The notes beneath the pieces are model-generated. The model had not been told where the DNA came from. It was given only the letters and a program-made list of their open reading frames with translations, and did not search any database. DNA of 48,802 nucleotides from Anaerolinea sp. Its GTDB lineage: Bacteria; Chloroflexota; Anaerolineae; Anaerolineales; Villigracilaceae. Positions 14,173 to 22,166 of this stretch are shown one piece after another (within the stretch, counting starts at the first letter, position 1; each line of letters starts with the position of its first letter). The position numbers and the translations under genes are program-made. The DNA lies in assembly GCA_020723805.1 (NCBI GenBank), contig DYID01000021.1, forward strand, positions 17,538 to 66,339. Reading direction: 5' to 3'.

Positions 14173-16548
14173 CTACTTGGCGGGGATGGTCGCATCCACA
14201 ACAGGCAGAAACACCGCATTATAAAGAGCGTCGCGTTCGTCTTGATAGCACAACATCAACACCATCACTGTCTCTCTTCCTGATTTTGCAAAACCAATTT
14301 CAACTGGATTCCCGTGGGATGTTGTTCTGTAAAGCGACCAGGTCAAGCCGTTTGCTGAATGTTCGCCATATTTGATGGCAGGCTGGTCGAAGCCTCTGTC
14401 TCCTTGAAAGTTGGTGTACAGCCAATTGACCCAATCCGCCTCCGCTACAGCCGCGCTCTGGATGCCGATTTGCGTCATGTCGCCGAAGGAGCGGTAGCGG
14501 TTGTAAAAGCCGAATTTGGCAGCCTGCCATCCAGTGGGAATTCGAGTTGCGACTTGATATTGTTCGATGACAACAGGCTCGAAAGAAATTGGGGTGTTTG
14601 AATCAAAAGGAGTAACAAAACTGATGGTATGACTTTCATTGATGCAAGACGTATCGAGCGGAGCGAGAGGGTTCTGTAAAAACGAGGCTATCAGCCGGCG
14701 AGGGCAATCGGATATTCCGCTGGCGCTCGGGGCATGTCCCTGGTCTGGAAATACAATCGCCTTTCCCTGCGTGAGATGACTGGCGAGTTGGCTGGCAAAG
14801 GATACGGGGGTGACCGGGTCGTACCGGCCGGCGAGAATCAGGGTCGGAATATCCGAAACGAGCGGGTCGTTTTCGCCGGGCAGGGGCGGTTGGGCATCCC
14901 AGACGCGGCATAGATTGCGGATGGTCTCGTCCAATTCGTCCATGGACATGACATATACTTGGTCGCGGCAGGTGACCGATATATAAACTCCAATGGAAAT
15001 CGAATCGAAGGCATAGACCGGAAAGGCGACTGAAAGATTGAGCATGAACCGCTCGCCGTCGCGGGTGCGGTAGATGAATTGCGGAATGACGCCTATTGTC
15101 CTCGGGTCCCTCAGCATCCAAAGAATGATGTTGCGGAAGGCGGCGCCATCCACAAAGCGGACGACGGTCATGTCTGTATCTATGGGTGTTTCCACACGGA
15201 TAGGCTGAGAGTCAAGTTGGGCGGTGACTGCCTGGTATACCGCTTCGAGGTCAGGGTATGCGGCGGAACAGGCTGGGTCCGCCTTGCAGTCCTCGAACAA
15301 TGCCTGAAGGGTCTGTTCAAAGGCGCTGTTGTCTGTATTCAGGATTTGGGCTTCAATCGGCACGACCGAGTCAAGGATTGCGCTGCGAACCACCTGCGGA
15401 TGATTGCGCATGAGGAGTTGAGCGATCCGCGAGCCGTAGGAAATTCCATAAAGATTTGCCTGTTGATAACCGAGGGCGATGATGACGTCTTTTGCATCTG
15501 CCGCCATTTGTGTGGAGGTATATGTCGAAAGGTTGACGCCCATTGCGTTTAACTCGTTTTTGCAGGTCAACAAGGCGCCTTCGTAATAGGACACTCTCTG
15601 GTCTGCCGGAAACTTGCCCTGAATGTCGCTCAGGTAGGTGCGCTTGACCGCCTCGCATTCGAGCAAAGGTCTGGAATACCCCACACCCCGCGGGTCAATG
15701 ACGACAAAATCCCGCTCAGCGATGAGCGGCGCAATCACTTCATCGTACACTTCACTGCTCCAGGAGAGCGCCTCGTCTCCGGGACCGCCCTGCAAATACA
15801 GAATCGGATCCGGCTGGGGGGAAGCGCTGAGGCTGTGATAGACGGCGACGGCGATCTTAATCGTGTCGGTGACATTGCCATACCGATCCTCTGGCAGGAT
15901 GATGTTGCCACAGGTCACGTTGGCTTGGGGCGGCACGACAAACTCGCATTGCCCCTGTTCAAAGACCGGCGTGTAGGCGGGCGCCGGCAGCGCCGTGGCG
16001 GTGACCGTCGCAGGCGGCATACTCGTTGGAAGGGACGCCGCATTTCTTGCGGGAATTATTCTGGTGAGAAGGTAGATGCCGAAAACGCCCAGGCAGACAG
16101 CCAGCGCCGCGCCGCCCGCCAGCAGGGCAAGCGGCAGGGTGGTCTGCTTTCGTTTTTTGCTTCCCACAGCGCGGGCGTTGTTTTGACCTTTACCCGATTT
16201 TTGCTGAGCAGGGATGTGCCGCTCGACCGGAGGGGGCGGCGGCTGAAACTTGTCGGTTTTGTTGTCCCGCGCGGGGACGGCGGGTTTTGTTTCCGGCAGG
16301 GTATTCCTCTCTGTGTGGAGCAATTCAAGCCGGCGCCTGGCTTCCCGGTTTTGTGGATTGATGGCAAGGACGCGGTGAAAACAATACTCCTTTTGTTTCG
16401 CCTCGGTTCGGCACAACCCCAGCCATAACCAGCCCAACTCCGAATTCGGGTTGGTTTGAACTACCTCTATCAAATATTGGGATGCTTTTTCCACATCACC
16501 TGCCCTGGCAGACGCAATGCCGGCTTGCAAAAGGTCTTCAGTGTTCAT
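14173..16548 (-). CDS. Membrane-anchored TAP-family hydrolase with N-terminal TPR region
   Basis: The 791-aa protein is a multi-part fusion. Residues 1-80 are helical TPR-like (NPNSELGWLWLGLCRTEA, then HRVLAINPQNREARRRLELL). A Pro/Lys-rich linker leads to one membrane helix (138-162). Beyond a Thr/Pro linker comes a TAP-type alpha/beta hydrolase (about 200-650): LQGGPGDE, DPRGVGYS, nucleophile Ser370 in GISYGSR, Asp in AGRYDPVTP and His in DQGHAPS. A final domain of about 110 residues is unrecognised. Topology would put the TPR inside and the enzyme outside the cell. It is a paralogue of 1271-2725. The substrate is unknown; secreted peptides are likely from the family. Confidence 0.85.
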   Translation of the reverse strand: MNTEDLLQAGIASARAGDVEKASQYLIEVVQTNPNSELGWLWLGLCRTEAKQKEYCFHRVLAINPQNREARRRLELLHTERNTLPETKPAVPARDNKTDKFQPPPPPVERHIPAQQKSGKGQNNARAVGSKKRKQTTLPLALLAGGAALAVCLGVFGIYLLTRIIPARNAASLPTSMPPATVTATALPAPAYTPVFEQGQCEFVVPPQANVTCGNIILPEDRYGNVTDTIKIAVAVYHSLSASPQPDPILYLQGGPGDEALSWSSEVYDEVIAPLIAERDFVVIDPRGVGYSRPLLECEAVKRTYLSDIQGKFPADQRVSYYEGALLTCKNELNAMGVNLSTYTSTQMAADAKDVIIALGYQQANLYGISYGSRIAQLLMRNHPQVVRSAILDSVVPIEAQILNTDNSAFEQTLQALFEDCKADPACSAAYPDLEAVYQAVTAQLDSQPIRVETPIDTDMTVVRFVDGAAFRNIILWMLRDPRTIGVIPQFIYRTRDGERFMLNLSVAFPVYAFDSISIGVYISVTCRDQVYVMSMDELDETIRNLCRVWDAQPPLPGENDPLVSDIPTLILAGRYDPVTPVSFASQLASHLTQGKAIVFPDQGHAPSASGISDCPRRLIASFLQNPLAPLDTSCINESHTISFVTPFDSNTPISFEPVVIEQYQVATRIPTGWQAAKFGFYNRYRSFGDMTQIGIQSAAVAEADWVNWLYTNFQGDRGFDQPAIKYGEHSANGLTWSLYRTTSHGNPVEIGFAKSGRETVMVLMLCYQDERDALYNAVFLPVVDATIPAK

Positions 16549-16848
16549 TGTTTATCCCTGCTTTTTTTGGTTTGCGGCTCTTATATTCCATCTTAGCGGG
16601 ACGTCCAAGTGTCTTTTGGCACTTTTTGGGAAAATATGGCTACTACTTGATTATTGTGCCAGATAGAACGGGGTTGAACCCCTGCTCACCTGTGCCTGCG
16701 GTAAGGTGCAGGCAATGCATGGAAATTGTCGCCACGGCGACGCCTGCGGACTGCCGCGCCGAGTCGGTTTCAACCGACTTTCAAGAACTGAGGCGGGGAT
16801 TCATCCCCCGCCGAATCTTTATGGTAAAGATTCATCGTTGACAAGCCA
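16549..16848. other. Intergenic 300 nt, no gene; palindromic repeats near its right end
   Basis: No coding frame of quality is seen. It holds AGTCGGTTTCAACCGACT (16762-16779) and GGCGGGGATTCATCCCCCGCC (16792-16812), perfect or nearly perfect palindromes. The first shares its core with a palindrome inside the MITE-like element at 11492-11673. The left half holds nothing recognisable. Confidence 0.6.
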
Positions 16849-17520
16849 CTACGCCAAATGCTTCATCGCCTCACGGCGGCTGAGCGGATGTAACTCCTTT
16901 GTCTCTTTGATAAACTTCTTCACAGCCTTCGGGTCTGTGCGGGCATATTGGCGAAGCGCCCAGCCGATGGCTTTATTGATGAAAAATTCCTTCGAGCCAA
17001 GATTCTCGCGGATGATTTCACGCAACAATTCGAAATCTGTTTCGTCCTTGTAATTCAACTGGAAAAGAAGGCAGGCGCGCCTCAGCCAAAAGTTCTCCGA
17101 TGTGCGCCATTTGGCGAGATACTTTTCCTTGATTTGGGGAAACCTCCGAAAATGGACGCCCAGCGTGCCGGCTGAGATGGTATCCACCGTGTCCCACCAA
17201 GGTTTGGTGACGAGCATGTACTCCATGGACTTGATGATGCCTGCCGGGAGTCTTTTTTCGAGCCTGCCAAGCAGGCTGGTTGCGGCATATTGAAATTCAC
17301 GCTCAGGGAGCGCCCACAATTCACGCAGGATCGTATCCAGCTCGTCGAGGGGAGGCAGTCCATGCGCGGCGATGAATTCCCTCATCAGTTCTTTGAACTT
17401 TGGCGACTTGATGCCCAGATATTCGAACTGGTCACGCATGTACTTCTTCATGCCGGTCGCCTGTGCAGGATTCGCGTTTTGCTTGAACAGGAACTGCAAC
17501 TCTTCAACGTAGGTGTGCAT
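16849..17520 (-). CDS. AlkD-like DNA alkylation repair protein
   Basis: The 223-aa all-helical HEAT-like repeat protein matches AlkD in size. The key active-site signature is WWDTVD (Trp and Asp that cradle and cleave the damaged base) followed further on by WLRRACLLFQL with the conserved Arg. AlkD glycosylases remove N3- and N7-alkylated purines. It stands 10 nt before the DUF3048 gene on the same strand; they may share a transcript by chance, as the functions are not obviously linked. A GGCGGAGG run stands right at the start codon. Confidence 0.9.
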   Translation of the reverse strand: MHTYVEELQFLFKQNANPAQATGMKKYMRDQFEYLGIKSPKFKELMREFIAAHGLPPLDELDTILRELWALPEREFQYAATSLLGRLEKRLPAGIIKSMEYMLVTKPWWDTVDTISAGTLGVHFRRFPQIKEKYLAKWRTSENFWLRRACLLFQLNYKDETDFELLREIIRENLGSKEFFINKAIGWALRQYARTDPKAVKKFIKETKELHPLSRREAMKHLA

Positions 17521-17530
17521 GCCTCCGCCT

Positions 17531-19078
17531 TTACTTTGCGCCCGGCGGCTGGCTGAAGCGCAAATACCACTCGCCGGGTCGCCTTTCGGTGACCGTCGTT
17601 TCAGGGGTGACCACCGTCACCCAGGTGTGACCGGGTTTGAGCGGGAAGGGGTGATTATCCTTGTACTGAAATTTGATGGGACCGGCGTCTTCGGTGTTCC
17701 ACTCGATGGTGTACATCTGCCCGTCGCGGAAGAGCAGGGCTTTGCCGGAGAGTCCGCGCTCGAGGTGGATGTCGAGGTTGGTGGGCGAGATGACGTCATG
17801 TTCGGTGAACAGGATGATGACGTTTTCGAATTGTAATTGCCGCCCGGTCAGCCGCTCGACCTCCGGGTGCAGAATGCCCGCCGTCGCTTCGCCGCCGTCG
17901 TCCACATAGCGCCAGTAGGACTGTGAGAGCGGGTCATAGACCCAGCCGCTCTGGTTCAGCCAGGCGATGAACACGTCCAGCCGTGCGGCGGGAGCGCCTC
18001 CTTGGGGCGGTTCGGCGGAAAAGAGGTTGTTCGCGTACTTCGCCGCCGTCTGCGGGTCGCGGCGTGCCTCGGCGAGTTCGCGCATTCGGGAAATGTCGAG
18101 CATGTAACCGCCGCCCTGAATGTTGTGATCCACGAACGAACATTTCGGCAGTTCCACCAGCACCTCGGCGGAAGCATAGGCGTAGATGAGACACGAACCT
18201 GCGAAGAATTCGGCGATGTCGGCATAGACCAATCTTCCGGAACGAACCGGTCCCACGCGGGCGGGGGGAAGGTCGGAGGCGGGGGGAGGCTGCTCGTGCA
18301 GAATCAGACCGAGGTCCAGATCGAGAAGCGGGGCGGAAACGTCCAGCGCATCGCTCCAGCCGGAGGCTGAGTCCACATCACCGTCCTTTGACTCATCCCC
18401 GGCATCCTTCTGCACAAATTCCATCCCCGCCGGTTTTTCGAACGCGACGAAATATGTGCCGGGGTTGACGTTGAATCCGTACCAGCCGTTGCTGTCGGTG
18501 GAGGTTTGCTGGAGCAGGTTGTGCTGGGCGTCGTAGAGGTTGACGCACACGCCGCCGACGCCGCGCTCCCAATCATCCTGGAGATTGTTTTGATTTGAGT
18601 CCAGCCAGACGCGATTGCCAAGGATGAGCCCGTTTTGGATGAACGGTTCGCGCCGCACAGAGCAGGAGCCGGTGAGGGGGACTTCGGGTGCGGGGAATTC
18701 GCCGTAGAACGCCGTGAGGTAGCGGGTGGTTCCCTCGGTGATGTAGATTTCGAAGACGAACGGCGCAAAGGATGGTCCCGCCTGCGGGCGGGCGGTAACG
18801 GGAAAGGTGGAGATGGAAACCAGCACGGCGGGCAGTTCGAGCAGGGACGGGTCGGCGACGTTGAGCCCGGTGAGGGGATTGAGGGTTGGAGGAAGAGAAG
18901 TGGGAGTGACAGGCGGGAAGGTTGATTCAGCGGCAAGCGCGGGGGAGGTTCCGTTGATGTCAGGCAGCGCCGTGAGGGACGGCATGGTTTCAGTCTGATG
19001 GGTTTGCCCGCAGCTTGTGATCAGTATCCATGCCAGAAAGAGCCAGAGGAAGCGCTTACCTGAGTTTTTGGAATTCAT
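17531..19078 (-). CDS. DUF3048 (YerB-like) lipoprotein interrupted by an inserted SdrD/Cna-B-type domain
   Basis: From ATG 19078 the protein is 515 aa with a lipobox ITSC (Cys23) and a Thr/Pro-rich linker. DUF3048 begins at about 68 (LTGLNVADPS, ARPQAGPS, EGTTRYLTAFYGE) and breaks off near 129. Residues 151-260 read as an SdrD B/Cna-B beta sandwich (GNRVWLDSNQNNLQDD, STDSNGWYGF, PGTYFVAFE). DUF3048 then resumes at 272 (RVGPVRSGR) to the C-terminus (GHTWVTVVTPE). In the usual protein the two halves are joined directly. Role unknown; surface or cell-wall related is likely. The first 23 nt overlap the 3' end of the HIT gene. A longer start at 19198 lies inside that gene and was rejected. Confidence 0.85.
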   Translation of the reverse strand: MNSKNSGKRFLWLFLAWILITSCGQTHQTETMPSLTALPDINGTSPALAAESTFPPVTPTSLPPTLNPLTGLNVADPSLLELPAVLVSISTFPVTARPQAGPSFAPFVFEIYITEGTTRYLTAFYGEFPAPEVPLTGSCSVRREPFIQNGLILGNRVWLDSNQNNLQDDWERGVGGVCVNLYDAQHNLLQQTSTDSNGWYGFNVNPGTYFVAFEKPAGMEFVQKDAGDESKDGDVDSASGWSDALDVSAPLLDLDLGLILHEQPPPASDLPPARVGPVRSGRLVYADIAEFFAGSCLIYAYASAEVLVELPKCSFVDHNIQGGGYMLDISRMRELAEARRDPQTAAKYANNLFSAEPPQGGAPAARLDVFIAWLNQSGWVYDPLSQSYWRYVDDGGEATAGILHPEVERLTGRQLQFENVIILFTEHDVISPTNLDIHLERGLSGKALLFRDGQMYTIEWNTEDAGPIKFQYKDNHPFPLKPGHTWVTVVTPETTVTERRPGEWYLRFSQPPGAK

Positions 19079-19544
19079 TCCTGACACGTTCGAAGGTGAC
19101 CTCCAGCGCTTCGGGCAGGACGCGCGTCCCGCCGACGGTGGACATGAAGTTGGTGTCGCCTTTCCAGCGCGGGACGATGTGGATGTGGACATGTCCAAGC
19201 ACGCCGGCGCCCGCCGCCTCGCCCATGTTGACGCCCACGTTGAAGCCTTGCGGTTTGTAGATGTTCTTCAGCACGGTCGTGCATTGGGAGGTGAGTTCCA
19301 TCATCTCGGCGCGGGTCGCTGCGTCGAGTTCCTCCAGCGTGGCGACATGCACGAAGGGGTTGACCATCAGATGTCCGCTTGTGTAGGGGTAGCGGTTGAG
19401 GATGACGTAGGCGCGTTCGCCGCGGTAGGCGATGAGGTTTTCCGCGCCGTCGGGCATGGCTTGTGCGTTGCAGAACACGCAGCCGGCTTCTTTGTCGCTG
19501 TTTTCGATATATTCCATACGCCAGGGTGACCAGAGGTGATTCAT
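19056..19544 (-). CDS. HIT-family nucleotide hydrolase/phosphorylase (Ap4A type)
   Basis: The 162-aa protein has the histidine triad HVHIHIVPRW and an N-terminal Cys pair (C22, C25, GCVFC) that binds zinc in Ap4A-phosphorylase-like members. The N-terminal LWSPWRMEYIE is typical of this branch. It cleaves dinucleoside polyphosphates such as Ap4A or AMP-adducts in the cytoplasm. A TGC-TAAAAT -10 ends 10 nt before the ATG, so the leader would be only a few nt. It is upstream of and overlaps the DUF3048 gene. Confidence 0.92.
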   Translation of the reverse strand: MNHLWSPWRMEYIENSDKEAGCVFCNAQAMPDGAENLIAYRGERAYVILNRYPYTSGHLMVNPFVHVATLEELDAATRAEMMELTSQCTTVLKNIYKPQGFNVGVNMGEAAGAGVLGHVHIHIVPRWKGDTNFMSTVGGTRVLPEALEVTFERVRNEFQKLR

Positions 19545-19633
19545 AGGTGGGTAAATTTTAGCAGAGAAATCCGCGAGGTTCGTCGGTAATTTTTGCTGGA
19601 GAGTGTCTAAAAGAATGGGCTAAAGATTTTTCT

Positions 19634-19692
19634 GCCACAGAGATCACAGAGATCTCTGAGAAAAATCTCAAAATCTCTGCGCTCTCTGTGGC
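19634..19692. repeat. Inverted repeat GCCACAGAGA / TCTCTGTGGC
   Basis: Perfect 10-bp outer arms with further CAGAGAT/ATCTCTG words inside make a long imperfect hairpin between the divergent HIT and xseA genes. The type is a dispersed intergenic repeat. Confidence 0.7.
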
Positions 19693-19732
19693 TAAGCCCA
19701 CGGCATTGGGCACTCCCTTTTGATGGGATATG

Positions 19733-19761
19733 TTGACATCCTCCCATAAGCCGATTATCCT
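19733..19761 (+). promoter_or_regulatory. xseA promoter (TTGACA-17-TATCCT), leaderless
   Basis: TTGACA at 19733-19738 and TATCCT at 19756-19761 are 17 nt apart. The start point falls at the ATG (19769), and the ORF extension to 19730 would place the promoter inside the gene. Confidence 0.65.
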
Positions 19762-19768
19762 TCCATCA

Positions 19769-20992
19769 ATGCAGCCATCCCTTTTCCCTGCCCCGGTTCC
19801 GCAAACCTTCACCGTCTCCAAACTGACGTTCCTCATCCGTAAACTGCTCGAAGAGAACGAAACGCTTCAGGATGTGTGGGTGCAGGGTGAGATTTCGAAT
19901 CTCTCGCGCCCCGCTTCGGGGCATGTCTATTTCACGCTCAAGGACGCGAACGCCTCCCTGCGCTGTGTGATGTGGAAGACGAGCGCGGTGCGGTTGAACC
20001 TCTCTCTGCGCGACGGCATGGCAGTGGAAGTGCATGGACGGGTCGGCGTGTATGAGCCGCAGGGGCAGTATCAACTTTATGCCGACCAAATCCGCCCGGT
20101 GGGCGAGGGGGCGCTCTTTCAGGAATTTCTGCGGCTCAAGGCAATGCTCGAAGCGGAGGGATTGTTCGACCCCGAACGCAAGCGTCCCATCCCGGAATTC
20201 CCAAAGCGCATCGGCATCGTCACCTCTGCAACGGGAGCGGCATTGCGCGACATGCTCAACACGCTGCGCCGCCGCCTGCCGCTGGTGGAAGTGCTTCTCG
20301 CCCCCTCGCCCGTGCAGGGAACGGAAGCGCCCGCGGCGCTGGTCAAAGCCATTCAATGGCTCAATTCCCAATCGCCCGATGTCATCATCATTGCACGCGG
20401 CGGCGGTTCCATCGAAGACCTGTGGGCGTTCAACGACGAACAGGTGGTTCGCGCGGTTGCCGCCTCGCGGGCGCCGGTCATTTCGGGCGTGGGGCACGAA
20501 ACGGATTTCACCCTGTGCGATTTCGCCGCCGACCTGCGCGCCCCGACTCCCACCGCCGCCGCGGAACTGGCGACCCAGACCACACTCGACGATTTGCAAT
20601 TTCAACTTTCCGCCCTCCGCTCCCGCCTCATCTCCTCGACCTTGGACCTGATCGCCGAACAAAAGGCGGCTGTTGCCTCCCTCCTCTCGCAACTTCGTTA
20701 TTTTTCACCTGAGCGCCGCATCCTCTCCGAAACCCAGCGCCTGGATGAACTCTCCCGCCGCATGGTTTCATCCCTGATTCACCGAATCGAATTACAATCC
20801 TCGCACGTCAAAGGATTGACGCGGCGGCTCGAAGCGTTGAGTCCGCTGGCGGTGCTGGCGCGCGGGTACGCCGTGGTGACGCGGAAAGAGGATGGCAAAG
20901 TTGTGTCGCAGGTGGGGCAGGTGAAAGCCGGCGCGCCCATTCAAGTCCGCGTGGCGGATGGCGCGTTCGACGCGGAAGTAAAAGGCGGTTAA
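19769..20992 (+). CDS. xseA: Exodeoxyribonuclease VII large subunit
   Basis: From ATG 19769 the protein is 407 aa. The N-terminal OB fold carries VWVQGEISNLSRPASGHVYF (about 33-52) and the catalytic core includes RGGGSIEDLWAFND and SGVGHETDFTLCDFAAD, both diagnostic. A long coiled-coil region follows (about 260-370). With XseB it degrades single-stranded DNA into short oligonucleotides. xseB follows after 106 nt. A longer in-frame start at 19730 was rejected because a -35 box overlaps it. Confidence 0.95.
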   Translation: MQPSLFPAPVPQTFTVSKLTFLIRKLLEENETLQDVWVQGEISNLSRPASGHVYFTLKDANASLRCVMWKTSAVRLNLSLRDGMAVEVHGRVGVYEPQGQYQLYADQIRPVGEGALFQEFLRLKAMLEAEGLFDPERKRPIPEFPKRIGIVTSATGAALRDMLNTLRRRLPLVEVLLAPSPVQGTEAPAALVKAIQWLNSQSPDVIIIARGGGSIEDLWAFNDEQVVRAVAASRAPVISGVGHETDFTLCDFAADLRAPTPTAAAELATQTTLDDLQFQLSALRSRLISSTLDLIAEQKAAVASLLSQLRYFSPERRILSETQRLDELSRRMVSSLIHRIELQSSHVKGLTRRLEALSPLAVLARGYAVVTRKEDGKVVSQVGQVKAGAPIQVRVADGAFDAEVKGG

Positions 20993-21035
20993 CCTGCCTG
21001 TCGCATCAAATTCGCAACCTTTACAATCCACACTA

Positions 21036-21085
21036 CAATCGTCAATCATCAATCGTAAATCGTCAATCGCAAATCGTAAATCGCA
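21036..21085. repeat. AATCGTAAATCG short tandem-word tract between xseA and xseB
   Basis: The word (A)AATCGT/AATCGC/AATCAT occurs eight times in about 50 nt. It separates two genes that are usually tightly spaced. Nothing else is seen in the gap. Confidence 0.75.
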
Positions 21086-21098
21086 ATGTGGAGCATTC

Positions 21099-21347
21099 AT
21101 GCCAAAGTCATCATCCAAAAAAGAGAAACCCGTCGAAGAATTGAATTATGAGGAGGCGCTTGCCGAACTGGAGGAGATCGTCGCCAGCCTGGAGGAGGGG
21201 CAGGGTCAACTGGAAGAGGCGATACGGCTGTTCGAGCGGGGACAGGCTCTGGCGGCGCGCTGCAGCGCACTTCTCGATGCGGCAGAACTCAAAGTGAAGC
21301 AGGTCGCCGGCGGGGAGGTTGCCGATTTCGAGGAAGAGTCCGAATGA
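21099..21347 (+). CDS. xseB: Exodeoxyribonuclease VII small subunit
   Basis: The 82-aa protein has the hallmark segment NYEEALAELEEIVASLEEG and the following helix LEEAIRLFERGQALAARC, an antiparallel helical hairpin that binds the coiled coil of XseA. The N-terminus is Lys/Ser-rich. Its TGA overlaps the ATG of the next gene (ATGA), so the two are translationally coupled. Confidence 0.94.
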   Translation: MPKSSSKKEKPVEELNYEEALAELEEIVASLEEGQGQLEEAIRLFERGQALAARCSALLDAAELKVKQVAGGEVADFEEESE

Positions 21348-21796
21348 ACCTGACGGCATTGTTCGAAAACAAGGCGCTGGTTGCCGGCTTGATTGCTTGG
21401 ATTCTGGCGCAGGTCGTCAAAATCCCGCTGGATTACCTGCGCACGCGCCGCTGGAACTGGGCATTGCTCCTGACAACGGGCGGTATGCCGAGTTCCCATT
21501 CGGCGTTGATGACCGGCACCGTTTTTGCCATCGGCTTGTATTACGGCTTCGATAACCCCCTCTTTGCGCTGGGCGTTGCCATCACCATGATTGTCACATA
21601 CGACGCGGCAGGCGTGCGGCGGCAGGCGGGCATCCATGCCCAGCGCATCAACGTGCTGTTCGACGAACTCCTGCACGGACACATCTTCAGCGAGAAGGAC
21701 CTGCGCGAAGTGCTGGGTCACACACCGCTGGAGGTAGCGGGGGGCATTCTGCTTGGTTTAATCGTCGCCACTGCACAGTGGCTGGCGTGGAAGTAA
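21344..21796 (+). CDS. Divergent PAP2 (DUF212, YuiD-like) integral membrane protein
   Basis: The 150-aa protein has four or five hydrophobic helices and the family sequence GGMPSSHSAL (about 46-55), YDAAGVRRQAG (about 85-95) and LGHTPLEVAGG. These resemble the acid phosphatase/haloperoxidase motifs in divergent form, so a lipid phosphatase role is plausible but unproven. The ATG overlaps the xseB stop by 4 nt. Similar proteins are near xseB in other Chloroflexota as far as I recall. Confidence 0.88.
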   Translation: MNLTALFENKALVAGLIAWILAQVVKIPLDYLRTRRWNWALLLTTGGMPSSHSALMTGTVFAIGLYYGFDNPLFALGVAITMIVTYDAAGVRRQAGIHAQRINVLFDELLHGHIFSEKDLREVLGHTPLEVAGGILLGLIVATAQWLAWK

Positions 21797-21800
21797 CATC

Positions 21801-21900
21801 ACTGATGTTACGTGGTAGTGCGAGATTCTTGCCCTGAGCCTGCCGAAGGGTATCTCGCATTTTCAGGCGACATGAATGTCGCGCTACGAAGTAACTGAGT
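21801..21900. repeat. Palindromic repeat with GTCGC/GCGAGAT stems (copy 2 of 3)
   Basis: It starts CTGATGTTACG and contains GCGAGAT...ATCTCGC, then GCGACATGAATGTCGC, in the order seen at 33178-33261. A CCTGAGCCTGCCGAAGGG word, itself part of a widespread repeat, is nested in the first loop. Confidence 0.7.
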
Positions 21901-21930
21901 AAGGTGAACATCATTCAAAGGAGAACTACA

Positions 21931-22152
21931 ATGAACGAACTCGTCACCCTCATCGTCAAGAAAACAGGGCTGCCCAAGGAAACAGCCGAACAGGTGGTCA
22001 AGATTGTCATTCAATTTCTGAAAGACAAACTTCCCGACACCTTCGATGCGCTCGTGGATAAAGTCCTCGTGGCAGGCAGTGACGGCAAGCTCGATGTTGC
22101 CGACGCGATGAACCTGCTCGGCGGCTTCTTTGCCGCGTCGCAAAAGAAATAA
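21931..22152 (+). CDS. Small helical protein of unknown function
   Basis: From ATG 21931 (AGGAGA site 7-8 nt upstream) the protein is 73 aa. It consists of two or three amphipathic helices (TLIVKKTGLPKETAEQVVK, then QFLKDKLPDTFDALVDKVL) and a Gly/Phe-rich end. The LP-ETAEQVV wording is reminiscent of DUF2267-like helical proteins, but that is weak. It is soluble, without signal or cysteine. It faces murJ convergently. I cannot assign a function. Confidence 0.75.
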   Translation: MNELVTLIVKKTGLPKETAEQVVKIVIQFLKDKLPDTFDALVDKVLVAGSDGKLDVADAMNLLGGFFAASQKK

Positions 22153-22166
22153 ACGTCAAACTTTCA

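Noticed and set aside
21036-21085. CRISPR-like array from repeated AATCG words
   Set aside because: The units are 6-8 nt with no spacers; this is a simple tract, and no cas gene is present. The tracts at 34484 and 37980 were rejected on the same ground.
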